In this document: positions 39,661-49,282 of the stretch, piece after piece
Layout of the letters: the number at the start of each line of letters is the position of its first letter
How positions within the stretch are numbered: the first letter of the stretch is position 1
Notes under the pieces: generated by a model
Seen by the model: the letters and a program-made list of their open reading frames with translations, nothing else
The model's database searches: none
Told to the model about the DNA's origin: nothing
Program-made: the position numbers and the translations under genes
Origin: Climacium dendroides
Taxonomy: Eukaryota; Streptophyta; Bryopsida; Hypnales; Climaciaceae
Length of the DNA stretch: 64,000 nucleotides
Assembly: GCA_950106755.1 (NCBI GenBank)
Contig: CATNNA010000005.1
Span: 1,488,001 to 1,552,000, forward strand
Reading direction: 5' to 3'

Positions 39661-40060
39661 CGCACTGCATTTCATTGTTGTTCATGAGCCACGTGGATGT
39701 AGTGACTGTGTCATCGTCTAATCGGCGTTACGAGAGGGTAGTTTATTTATTGCTTTAGTTCAGGTCGAGTCGTGCTGAATGGCATGTGGATTGTTCTCTG
39801 AGTTCCTAGTGAACTTCAGCTCGCCTCGACCTTAATGGCTCGTGCATTCGCATGTATGGTTAGAGATATACGTAATTTCTGTAATATAATTTTTTTATGA
39901 ATACCTTTCTGTATTTTCTTCTTCCTCCAGTTTAGGTCGGGTTGACCTCATTCGATGGCCAGGACTTCCTAGACTGCAAATTTGCTATTGGAGTTTATTT
40001 GTAAATGTAATGATAGTTACAGTTTTTGATTGAATTGTTCTAATCTCTTTGTTTTCTTAG
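39661..40060 (+). other. Intron or spacer of gene A with three palindromes
   Basis: Ends at the acceptor TTTTCTTAG before 40,061; the donor is not identified. Palindromes lie at 39,759-39,779 (right arm CGTGCTGAA), 39,814-39,834 and 39,931-39,951, all of the GGTCGA type with mismatches. The corresponding place in copy B has two palindromes of the GCGCGA type. Confidence 0.65.
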
Positions 40061-40497
40061 AATTTGGGAATGTCGTCCTCTCTAGTTCGGCACACCAGTC
40101 TTCCGTGCACTGCATCAGCTGACTCTTTCTCCGACTACAGGCAGAATCTAATTCTGAGTACAGGAAACTTCATGTGTTCGGCTGCCACTGCAAATTCGAC
40201 AATGGACTTCTCCCTAAAGCCCATTGATGATGGGGTGGTGGATAGTCCCCCGGGTTCAGCTCCACATCGTCCAAAATCATGTTCTCCATTGCTCATGAAG
40301 TCTAGCGATGTTTTTGCTACACCGATGTCGTCCTCACCTTGCGATAGAGCAACACAACGGAAACTATATGGTGAGGACGTGGGTCCTTCTTCAGATGTTC
40401 AAGGAAGTAGGAGGGCTTTCCAAGCTCATGAATTACAAGCAAGTACAACCATAGGCCGAAGATGACGAAGGCAATCGTGGAGCTCAAGAGTAAATGA
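40061..40497 (+). CDS. Gene A, C-terminal exon, Ser/Pro-rich
   Basis: Opens after TTTTCTTAG. It encodes a Ser-rich tail with LILSTGNFMCSA, NSTMDFSLKPIDDGVVDSPP and CDRATQRKLYGED. Copy B at 44,431 has LILSTGDFLCSA-like, NSTMDFSVKHVEDGVVDSPP and GT*RKLYGD, with TAG where A has CAA. The frame ends at TGA 40,463; a neighbouring frame (HRPKMTKAIVELKSK, ending TGA 40,495) resembles the copy B terminus better, so an indel near 40,440 is likely. DGVVDSPP could be a phosphorylation or docking motif; that is a guess. Confidence 0.55.
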
Positions 40498-40918
40498 CAC
40501 GTATAGTACTTGTTCATAGTGTAGAGTCATACATTCATGCTTCATGAAAGCTCAATGTGCATATTACAAAAGAACTCAGAGCTCGAGTGAATCACACTCG
40601 TAGCTTTTACAGTGTACACAGAACAATGTAATGAACTACATTACTGGCCTTTATAGTTCGTTGCCCGTAGTATAGTGTCACTGGACCTAACCAAGCATAG
40701 TTGGAGATGTATGGAACAACTCATGGTGTACAAGTGAAAGGTCAATATGAACGTTTACCTAGTGGTTCTGATATTTGATTCCTACTTGTGTTCATCTGAT
40801 TTTAATTCTTGTATGATTTGAATATTGTTTGAGGAATTCTCTTCTCCGTTTTCAAATGAAATTAGACTTCTGTAACTCTCATTTCGGTGGAATACTCTCA
40901 TTTTAATGAATATTACGT
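40498..40918. other. Spacer between gene copies A and B
   Basis: AT-rich, no gene. It shares TACTTGTTCATAGT and a stretch ending TCTCATTTTAATGAATATTA-like with the sequence after copy B (45,065-45,420), so it is the 3' flank of a duplicated unit. No promoter is evident for copy B. Confidence 0.6.
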
Positions 40919-41521
40919 TTGGTGGGCAATATACACAAGGACTGGACAGCGAATGTGATGACTGAGCAAATCGCCAAAAATATGGCGCTTGGGGTTCTCG
41001 ACTTCAGGACAATGCCCGGGATTCAGAAGAAGCAGAGCTCCACAATCGACCATCCGTACTTCATTGAAGTACTCACCTCGATGGCCAAGACAAAGAAACC
41101 TGCCCTTGAAGATGTCCGAGTATGGCTCTTTATTTGTGGGGACGAAAAGGAACAATCTCAAGTCCTCCATTGGATTGAATCCAATGTGGTCTTGAAAACC
41201 TTCCAGGTTTCATACGCTTTGTACTGTCCCAGCAAGAACGATCGACTCGGTGATTGCTCAGCTGCGAAAACGTCGAAGAAAGTGTAGCTGATCTTTCTGC
41301 AAAACCCAACCAATGTCAACAAGGTGGCCATTCCAGATGAATTTGAATGTCCAGAGACGGCACGGTATGTCAAGCCGCGCGCATACAGCGAGCTGGAATA
41401 TCGAATCCATCCCACCGAATTGCGAATGGAGTTCTATCTGTGGATCGTCAAGAAGTTCTGCAAGTCTGGGATGTCAATATACTCGGGCTTCGTTGGAGGA
41501 AAGCTGAGGTGGGCAACAATG
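40919..41521 (+). CDS. Gene B, methyltransferase-like exon (first part)
   Basis: Paralogue of 36,305-36,910. The frame is open from about 40,919 to the donor ACAATG|GTAAGAGG with one TAG at 41,285. Shared blocks: HKDW, LGVLDFRTMPG, PYFIEVL, ALEDVRVWLFICGDEKEQSQVLHWIESN, SELEYRIHPTELRMEFYLWIVKKFC, then GMSIYSGFVGGKLRWATM. The glycine-rich motif reads FVGGK where copy A has FAGSK. The start is unclear: homology begins abruptly after the spacer and no counterpart of the ParB-like or helical parts exists, so copy B is 5'-truncated or begins elsewhere. Methyltransferase assignment is by motif layout only. Confidence 0.55.
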
Positions 41522-41751
41522 GTAAGAGGTTTCTGTCAATTGTTTAGCGCGAGTCGCGCTAAAATGACCTGTTGTATTAACGCGAGTCGCGCTGAAGTCA
41601 CTTGCGTTACATATTCAATAGTCTGTACATGTAGACTTCTTCATAGTATCCCTGTCTTCACATTTCTAGAAACCAATAATTTAGCGCGACTCGCGTTGAA
41701 TTCTGGATCCTCAGTACAGGATTAGACTGATCCTCTTTGTTCTGTTGGCAG
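41522..41751 (+). other. Intron of gene B with three palindromes of the second type
   Basis: GTAAGAGG donor, TTGGCAG acceptor, 230 bp, at the same codon position as the 36,911-37,244 intron of copy A. Palindromes at 41,543-41,563 (perfect: TTTAGCGCGA / TCGCGCTAAA), about 41,577-41,596 and 41,680-41,700. Copy A's intron also has three, but with GGTCGA arms. Confidence 0.88.
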
Positions 41752-42790
41752 ATGAGTGATGTGAATGTCTTTGCCACTGCTTTAGCTAGTCAATCAGCAT
41801 GGTGGGACGAAATTTGTGTCAAGGCGATGACACTTGACATCGTGGATTTCTTTGACACTGGGTACTCAATGCTTGGTGATCAAGGTCAATGCTCAACACC
41901 CTCGTCCTACAAGAAAAAGCTGAGGTCAAGCCAATGCTCTCCTCTCAATTTGCAGAAGAATGTTGAGAGCCCTGTCTACAACGAAGCAGAGTCCGAATTC
42001 AAGGAGGAGGAGGAGGGAGAAGAGATTGTAGATGACGGTCCGGAAGGACTTGATGAAATGGCGACACCGACCAATTGCATATCAGCGGATGTACCCGGTT
42101 CATCGGCAAGCTCCATGTTGCCACCGTTGTCGCAGATACCAATGACTCCTGTCGGATCTAGATGGCCAACGAAAAAGAGGAAGCGCGATACAATTGCAAG
42201 TATTGCGAGCGAATTGGCCAAAATTTCTCAGCGGCATAACGAGTCCATGCAACAGATGCAACAGCAAGCTCTGATGGCGCAACAAAAGACCGAGCTTGCA
42301 CTGGCGCAAATGGTGGCCGATCAAGCGAAGGAGAGGCTGGCAAACATTGAGTTGCATAAGGCCAGTCAGAAGTGGATGTAGGAGGAGTCGAGGGCCAACC
42401 GAGAGCTTGCTCAGCAGAACAGGGAGATGCTCCAGCTCTTATTCAAGAAGGTTGGTGTGGAGCCAATCCAGAGGCTGCCACCCGCTGAACCATCGCCCAT
42501 GCTGTTCACCCAGGGTCAGCCCTCTGGCTCGAATATCAGCAATGCTTCGAGTCCGTCGTAGGTAGTGCCCATGCCACCACCTCTTCCCGTAGAGACGCCC
42601 GAACCGCCAGTTCCTATACCGATTGAAGAAGTTGAAGCCAAGGAACTTGCACCAACGGAGATTGGCCGTCCTAAATTCCAAGCTGAGACTGAGACGGCAA
42701 CGGAGGCAGGCATTGAGCAGAACCTGTCCAGGGATGCTTCCAAGGTGGAGTTCGGAAGTGATGCCCTGCCCACCGAAGATCAACCTGCAA
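41752..42790 (+). CDS. Gene B, methyltransferase-like C-terminus plus charged linker
   Basis: Starts MSDVNVFATALASQSAWWDE after TTGGCAG, parallel to copy A. An acidic run (EFKEEEEGEEIVDD), a basic cluster (TKKRKRD) and a long Gln-rich helix (ESMQQMQQQALMAQQKTELALAQMVADQAKERL) follow, then a Pro/Glu tail. TAG at 42,379 and 42,559 interrupt the frame, but it remains coding-like on both sides (KWM*EESRANRELAQQNRE). The exon end is placed at GCAA|GTTCTG because one leftover base plus GC at 43,041 keeps the frame of the next exon. Coiled-coil and nuclear roles are inferred. Confidence 0.55.
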
Positions 42791-43040
42791 GTTCTGCACA
42801 ATAAACTTCTGTTCGGAATGCGTGATGCAGATTTAGCGCGACTCGCGCTAAACTGTGTGATAGATTCCTAGCTGATTTTTTTGTATGTACATACAACGCT
42901 AGATGTCAAGCGGATGTTTTGTAGCTATAGTAGTTGCCAGTAGATATATCTAGAGTGAGTTTTGTATTCTAAAAGATGATGTCTCTGAAATTATAATATA
43001 TCTCTCACAGAGAAACGTTTTCCCGATTTTGGAATTGCAG
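42791..43040 (+). other. Intron of gene B with one palindrome
   Basis: GTTCTG donor, AATTGCAG acceptor, 250 bp; the phase matches on both sides and the length is nearly that of the copy A intron (251 bp). One perfect palindrome at 42,832-42,852 (TTTAGCGCGA / TCGCGCTAAA around C). Confidence 0.72.
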
Positions 43041-43168
43041 GCCTTTGGAATATTGAATCATGTCCTGAAGATTGTGTTGTCCCTCCGATGCAAAATCTGC
43101 TACAGACGAGTCCAAATTCGGCCAGTTGCAAAAACGTTGATTAGCCTTCACAGTCAGCATTGGAGAAG
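43041..43168 (+). CDS. Gene B, short linker exon
   Basis: Counterpart of 38,472-38,704 but about half as long. The frame set by the upstream exon reads LWNIESCPEDCVVPPMQNLL and ends SALEK before GTATAAT, as copy A ends SLPEK before GTAATC. One TAG at 43,142 (NVD*PSQS). Exon borders rest on splice consensus and phase agreement, not on transcript data. Confidence 0.5.
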
Positions 43169-43327
43169 GTATAATCTCTACTTCCTTCTTCATGACGCGG
43201 CCGGACTTTGTTAACATTTTTTCAATCCCGGTCGGGGAATGCTTTTGTCTGATTTGTCTTGAATGTTGTTCCAATGAAGCCAGTTTCACGATTGTAACTG
43301 GCTGGAAATTCCTACGTTTGTTAGTAG

Positions 43328-44125
43328 GGGTCTCATCCTATAGTAGATCGTGAGGGATCTTTGTAGGCCGTCCATCGTCCATTGAGGTTTGGGGGGGCAG
43401 AGAAGTGGTTGAACGTCGTCCTGGACCTCAATGGCATCTTATGTCGCTGCGAGGACATGAAGTCTAACCCTTCCATCAAGCAGTTTAACAAGGCCTCGGA
43501 CCTGTACTCAGCCACCATTCCTGCCGCTGTCGAACCCAAAGCGGTTTATGTTTGTCCCAATTGCGCCGAGTTCTTGAAGGAGCTACAGAAGATCGCAAAC
43601 ATTTCTGTATGGAGCTCCATGAAGAAAACAACGGTCGATGAAATTGCTATCTACCTCTTTCGTGAGGAAAAATGGCCCTTCCTTGTTCTTAGGCAGAACT
43701 CCTGCAAAACGATCAAGCGCAAGGACAAGGCCGGGAGATTGGTGGCTTACAAAGAGCCGGGAACGGATAAGGACTTGTTCCTTAAAAACCTCGATGTCCT
43801 TTTTGGTGGCTTCCATGGGATTTTTGCTCCCGATAACACTGTCATAGTCGATGACAGCCCTCGCAAACACCTCATGAATAAGCCCGAAAATGTAATTTTG
43901 TTGGATTCGTGGAGTAACCGAGGGAATGGGGACAAGGACACGACTCTTCTATCCATCTTACTGCCGTGGTTGCAAAAATTGAACGGCAGCCGCAACATTG
44001 GTCTCAAGTCCTTTAGGGAGGATAAGATGTAGAGGATTGGAAGACGAATGCTGTGCGAGGAACGAGGTCGTCGAGAATATAACAGTCTCATGGAGATCTT
44101 GCTTGGGCCTGTTGTTGTTAGTTAG
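43328..44125 (+). CDS. Gene B, FCP1/HAD-phosphatase-like domain
   Basis: The exon follows TTAGTAG and starts GSHPIVDREGSL (copy A: GSVPPSERGDTL). Motif I is EKWLNVVLDLNGILC with Asn for the second Asp; motif II SVWSSMKK; motif III KEPGTDKDLFLKN; motif IV NTVIVDDSPRKHLMNKPENVI; then DSWS and LLPWLQKL, the usual end of FCP1/SCP-type domains. There are no indels relative to the family, unlike copy A. TAG at 43,364 and 44,030 lie in frame and coding-like sequence continues after each (RIGRRMLCEERGRREYNSLM). TAG 44,123 is at the same position as the TAG of copy A and may be the true stop of this exon or a sense codon. Known substrates of the family are phospho-Ser/Thr proteins such as the RNA polymerase II CTD; the Asn change makes a binding or regulatory role as likely. 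Confidence 0.72.
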
Positions 44126-44430
44126 ACTAACTGGTGGAGGTATGCGGTCAAGCTCTCGCTGTTTGCATGTTGCAGTTCCTCTAATTCTCACGCACTGTAT
44201 TTTAGCGCGCTTCGCGCTAAGATGTGGTAGGCGATCATGGCGTTTGTGAATAACACTTTCCTCCTTTATAAATGCTGAAGTTTAGCGCGCTTTGGGCTAA
44301 TATGTTGTTTGAGTTGAAGTTTGTTTAGTTAGCCTATATTCCATCCCTTCTGCTTTCGCTTCATCGTGGACTTGCTATGATTGTGCTTGGTTGAAGGTTC
44401 CAATGCTAATTCTCTTCCGTTTTCTATCAG
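44126..44430 (+). other. Intron or spacer of gene B with two palindromes
   Basis: Ends at the acceptor TCTATCAG. Palindromes at 44,201-44,221 (TTTAGCGCGC / TTCGCGCTAAG) and 44,281-44,301 (right arm degraded to TTTGGGCTAA). A possible donor is GGAG|GTATGC near 44,138. Confidence 0.65.
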
Positions 44431-45066
44431 GTGAGAAGTCCCTCTGCAAAATCTAGAAGGGGTGGGGTCTTCCCATGTCAAGCGTCAGAGGACTCCCTTC
44501 TTCACTATGGACAATACGTTATTCTTAGCACGGGGGACTTCCTGTGCTCGGCTCCAACATTGAATTCCACCATGGATTTCTCTGTGAAGCATGTCGAGGA
44601 CGGAGTGGTGGACAGTCCTCCGGAGAAGAAGCCGCGCTTGCCAGTTTCGTGCTCGCCATCCCCTTTGCGCTCCAGGGAAGTCAGGAATTCCTCATCGTCG
44701 CCGACTACTTCAGAGAAAGGGACGTAGAGAAAGCTCTATGGAGATGCGAATTATCTAATGAAGATAACAGAAGTGAAAAACGATGCGCCACATGACTTGA
44801 ACGTGGAAATCAATGCTTCCCACGTTGCACAGCTTCTGCTCCCACGTCGTGCACCGGCTGAAGCAAGTAAGTTGAAGAGGAAAGTCGAGAGGCCGGCGTG
44901 TACTCATTCCTTGACTTCCACTTGGGACTCTGCAAAATGGAGGTCACTATAGGCACAGCGGAGGAAATACATGCGCCAGGAGGGTGCGGGTGTCAGGCCA
45001 AAATGCAGTCGAGGCCCGGAAATTTGGAGGGCCCTTGAGAAGCTCAGGAGTACATCACGTAGTTAA
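44431..45066 (+). CDS. Gene B, C-terminal exon, Ser/Pro-rich and basic
   Basis: Counterpart of 40,061-40,497. One frame runs from the acceptor TATCAG to TAA 45,064, with TAG at 44,725 and 44,950 inside. Conserved block: ILSTGDFLCSAPTLNSTMDFSVKHVEDGVVDSPP. At 44,725 the reading is GT*RKLYGD where copy A has ATQRKLYGED, so TAG aligns with a Gln codon (CAA). After 44,950 the frame still reads AQRRKYMRQEGAG and ends KLRSTSRS. No frameshift is seen. Function unknown. Confidence 0.55.
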
Positions 45067-45067
45067 T

Positions 45068-45180
45068 ACTTGTTCATAGTTGTTCATACTAGACGGACAC
45101 TCTGATAGTTGGTAGTTGTTCATAGTTGTTCATACTAGGCTGACACTTCAATAGTTGGGAGTTGTTCATATTGGACATAC
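45068..45180. repeat. Short tandem repeat around TTGTTCATAGTTGTTCATACT
   Basis: Two to three imperfect copies of a unit of about 57 bp (TTGTTCATA, TTGTTCATACTAG, GACACT, ATAGTTGG). A single related TACTTGTTCATAGTGTAGAG occurs after copy A at about 40,507. It belongs to the 3' flank of the duplicated unit. Confidence 0.7.
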
Positions 45181-45416
45181 AGGTGGCATGCATATGAGAT
45201 GAATTTTGCTTATTATTCGGAATTCAATCAGTGCATTGATGCATATCTTTTCCACATTCCTTAATTTCAGACCTCTCTTGATTGCAACTCAATGATTTTT
45301 ACGTGTTGGAGACTTGTCATTCTTCCCAATTTGCAATAATGAGCCTTATGAAATTACGAAGTCATTCAAAATTTACTCCCATTTCACTGGAAAACTCCCA
45401 AAATATTGAATATACC

Positions 45417-45513
45417 GTTACTAGAAAACACGCCCTAGAGGGCGCATTCTGCTATGCAAGTAGGTCATAGACAAGACCTAGCCCGTGAGTAGGGCAGAAT
45501 TCGCCCTCTAGGG
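45417..45513. repeat. Compact hairpin (foldback or MITE-like)
   Basis: Outer arms CGCCCTAGAGGGCGCATTCTGC (45,431-45,452, given in two overlapping parts CGCCCTAGAGGGCG and GCGCATTCTGC) and GCAGAATTCGCCCTCTAGGGCG (45,491-45,511, as GCAGAATTCG and CGCCCTCTAGGGCG). Inner arms TAGGTC and GACCTA. CGCCCTAGAGGGCG is itself palindromic. The left boundary ACTAGAAAAC resembles a degenerate CACTA-type terminus, so this may be a small CACTA derivative; target duplications are not evident. Confidence 0.7.
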
Positions 45514-45879
45514 CGCTTTCCTTGGCCTTAAATATAGGATCCCATAAAGAATCGGCAATTCACATGTAGAATCAACAATTTCCATTCCTACGGCAGATTC
45601 TGTAGGTTGGTGAGCTATGAAACAACCTGAATTGACCACACCTGATCTTAATGAACATGCAGACATGTAGATGCGTGGACTGCAGACGGGGTGACAAGCA
45701 AATTGCGGATGGGCCAACCGCTAAGCAAATGGCCAGCCGAACTCCTTGACCATTGGAGAATCCTTTAATTCCATTAATTCATAAATTGTTGGTCGAGAGG
45801 AGTGAAATGTGCGACCGTCACTATGTCAGAAAGTTTATATCAAGTATTCAGAACCTTAAAAACTGAAGGCCTAAATTTT

Positions 45880-45995
45880 AAACCATTAATCTCAAACTCT
45901 AAAGCTTGAGACCCTAAATCCCAAACCCTAATCTCTAAACCTTGAAACCTTAATTCTTAACCCTTAACTCTAAATCCTAAACCCTTAACCCTTTA
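45880..45995 (-). repeat. Degenerate telomere-like CCCTAAA tract
   Basis: Repeated forms of CCCTAAA, ACCCTAATC, ACCTTGAAACC and CCTAAACCCTTAACCC, opposite in orientation to the tract at 32,433-32,590. No exact tandem of more than two units. A related short tract (ACCCTAAAAACCCTCAACCC) lies near 47,020-47,045. Interstitial remnants. Confidence 0.65.
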
Positions 45996-46073
45996 AGGAT
46001 TTTGAGGTTTTTCTTCATCATATTGGCATTTCATTGTTACATTTTATAAGTATGTAGCTTTCAAAACTACATG

Positions 46074-46195
46074 TTTGACCTTTTTCATGTTAAGGTCCAA
46101 AAAAACAATAATTGAAGGGATTTGGACTTTCGAGTTTGACCTTTTTCATGTTAAGGTCCAAAAAAACAATAATTGAAGGGATTTGGACTTTCGAG
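46074..46195. repeat. Perfect two-copy tandem repeat, 61-bp unit
   Basis: The unit starts TTTGACCTTTTTCATGTTAA and ends GGATTTGGACTTTCGAG; copies at 46,074 and 46,135 are essentially identical, so the duplication is recent. The surroundings are AT-rich and non-coding. Confidence 0.9.
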
Positions 46196-47839
46196 TCTTT
46201 ATTCATGTTTGTGTAATTGTGAAATTTTGATATTTTCTAAGCTCTTTAGTGTGACTATGTCATCTTCAAAAGTCAATTAGAACATTATGAACTGTATGTT
46301 TTTTTGTTTTTTTATAATGGTGATATTTTTTTAAAATACAAGAGATTAGTTTTTGTTTGTGAATCCTTAAATTGATGGACTTGAAATGAGTGAAGCTCGT
46401 TTCATACACACTTGTAGATTGTGGACGCCCCCCCTCCCAACTTGTCTATTGTCATCTTGAATTTTTAATTGAAGTTGGACAATGCATTTGCATTCTAAAT
46501 CCTTTGAGTTCCTAAATACAAAGTTTCAGAACCACACATAAAAAAAAGGAAAAATAAAACACGGGTCCATTTTTTACACTCAACATCTAAAGTTCCAAGG
46601 CCTTTTTTTCATCATACACCACTTAGAATTGCCACATACATAGTATAGAGCATTCTAACCTAGTAACCTTAAGAATGTTTTTGTTTGGCATATTTAGCCA
46701 TTGGATTTTATACCACATTAGCGTTGTAATGTGTGGAAGAATCTTATTTTCTTTTACCATGAATAATGCAACATATTGGCATTTCAATTTTAATGGTGAT
46801 GGAATAGAAACATGGTGATGTGAACAACAACATTGTTTTCAACTTTTACCCTTTCAGCAACATGCAATCGTGCATTGACTTCATGAATATTTGATTATGA
46901 GGCAATTATTAAATGTTAATGGAAAATGAATTCTACAAGTTAGTTAATGAAGGAAATGTTGTTAATCTGTTCATGCTCAATCCTTTTTTTACAATTTCAC
47001 AAAAAACACTAAATCCTAGACCCTAAAAACCCTCAACCCTCAACCCTCAACCTTAGAGCCATTTAAAATTTTATACTTTCCTTCACTAACTTTTTGGATT
47101 TTATTTTTAGAAAAGATTGAAAGACTTAAAGTTTCTAGGATTTCAATTCCTTCACGCCTCGTCTTTGATATATTTGAACTCTCTAATCTTTCTATTCATA
47201 AATGAAAATGTTTTTGTTTTTTTTTGTTTGCAAATCATTTTTTTGTTAGTATGGTTACATTTTTATATAAATTTTTTTTTGATGTTGGCATTTTCTTGAA
47301 TCTTGAGTAGAAATCAAGACATTCAAACAAAGACTTATGCAATAAGCATGTACAATTGTACAAGTAAACTTCACAATTGTAGAAACACATATTTGCATTA
47401 TTCATTATTACAACTTGTCCATTTCTGATTCAATGGATTAATGGCTAAAACATTGGATGCTGAAATTTTCTAGCAATAGCTTATATAAAATAATCTAATA
47501 GTCAATAAAGGAAACTACCAAAGAATTCTATGCTTTTAGGATTTCAAAAAAGATAGAGATAGAAAATCAAAGGAGAACCTTTATCCAGACAGTTGGACCA
47601 ATAGGCAAATAGGACAATGAGGCGGACGAGCCATCTGGCGATCAAGTGTCTACTCCAATCGTCTGATCTAGTGGATGGACGGTCGAATCGAGTTGCTAAA
47701 GCGGTCGTGGTCGGCCCGTCCACTTGTCCACAAATCCATCCACCCATCCGTTGCTTCGAACGCAATCGATTGGTCAGCCTCTCCGGCTGTTTATACCATC
47801 CGCACTGCATTGTCCGGATTAGATTTGGGATGGGGCTTT
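46196..47839. other. AT-rich stretch without a supported gene
   Basis: Long T and A runs with short telomere-like fragments near 46,980-47,060. The longest ORFs are about 60-90 codons, of biased composition, and lack motifs. Composition becomes more balanced from about 47,580, just before the element that starts at 47,845. Confidence 0.5.
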
Positions 47840-48097
47840 TTTAGTGTCGCAACCTAACTTTTTGATTTTTTTCTCTATCGTGTTTTAAAACAAGGAATCC
47901 GGAAATAGTATGCTCGGATCGGTACAGAAAGAAGAGAAAATTTAAAAGTTAGAATGATTAGGGAAATAAGCAGTCACCAACTGGTATAGAGATGGAGTGG
48001 ATATCGGAATTGAACCCAATCCAGATCCAAAGCTAGAGGAACGGATCCGGGATCTGCGCCTGAAAAAGAGGAAAAAGGAATGATTAGGTTTCCAGGG

Positions 48098-48105
48098 TAT
48101 AAAAA
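48098..48105 (+). promoter_or_regulatory. TATA-like box of E4
   Basis: TATAAAAA in the context GGGTATAAAAAG, 253 bp from the E4 5' end. E1, E2 and E3 have TATA-like boxes at a similar distance from their 5' ends (about 325, 310 and 286 bp), which supports it as a real promoter element. Confidence 0.6.
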
Positions 48106-49282
48106 GTTTCCTTTAGGATTTTGATCTCCCATTTGCATTTGAGAGCTCTAGCCTTCCCTCACGCTCTTAGTTGTTTGAACATTCTTATGTGTATGTAGTG
48201 ATTAGTCGGATCAGTATTCCTCCAATTAGCCTTTAATTCCCACTAAAGACCAACTTAGAGTAAACCACTCCGGAATTGTTCCCATGAGGACTCGAGGCTC
48301 ACGGATCTAGGCTAACTCGGTCTAAGCTTTTTCTTTCTCTCCTACTTTCTAATCTGAACCAGAGGTTCGGTCTAGCTACTAATGTCGAATGGGTTCTGGA
48401 AAAGTCCGAAAACCTTTCAGTTGCCCCTTCCGAGATCCCTGGATTTAGATGACAAGTGGCCAGATCCACCGTCTGGATATTTACTGTGTCCAGAAACATT
48501 GACTCTCTCTCTCTCTCTCCCTCTCTCTTGACCTCTACTACTAATGCTAACTTAACTTCAAGAACCGGAAGTATCCTACTATTCTGTCATCTCACAAATC
48601 CGGAATACTTACCGGATCAGGTCACGCAGGGACGATCAAGGACTACAACGACATTCTAGCATTAACCCAACATTGAGCCTCCCATCGACCGGGTGGACAT
48701 CGTTGCACTTTCTTGGGTGTTACACCGGGGCTTTGACTCCGTCTATGGGAGAATTTCGGTATTCGGAATTCGGATCACGTCTTACAAACTCTCGTACACA
48801 GAAGCTACTCTCAGACACCCTCATACACAAGGCAGTATCTTCCCCTCAGGCTATACCGGCATCTAGGCAAGTAGTATATTAACACTTCCTCCGAAACAAT
48901 CCAGCCGATCTCCCCATCAATCTAGTGACATCCGGATCCACTCACAACATCGACACTTGCTAATCAAGGTAAGTTCTCAGCATCTAGAAAAGGCACGAAT
49001 GGACCCACACCCACAAAAGTATGCACCAAGTATAAGAAGGAAGAAAATGGAATGCCTCCAAACGCTTTGAATTAAGCTCAAAGGTACACATTGAAAATCA
49101 TGTGGTGAGTGAGTGACCACAAAGGTCCATCAAAATCTAACTTATACTAAACCAATCCTCATCTTAAAATCACACAAAACACTCCTATTGGCCCGCTAGA
49201 TTTCTGGTAATCTACTAGATCCTACTTTTCTGGCTTGGCGATCGAACTCCGACACTGTTATAAGTATGTACAAAACTACTTC

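Noticed and set aside
41543..41700. GC-rich palindromes as tRNA or other structured RNA genes
   Set aside because: They are only 21-bp near-perfect inverted repeats with a one-base centre; no cloverleaf or known RNA family fits.
34837..44191. Minus-strand ORFs inside genes A and B (for example 35,604-36,074, 39,189-39,488, 43,747-44,091)
   Set aside because: They are shadows of the plus-strand coding frames, whose motifs and paralogue conservation are clear.
32690..44301. Palindromes as bacterial-type terminators or transposon terminal repeats
   Set aside because: There is no U-run after them, they occur singly in introns, and I see no element body or target duplication between pairs.
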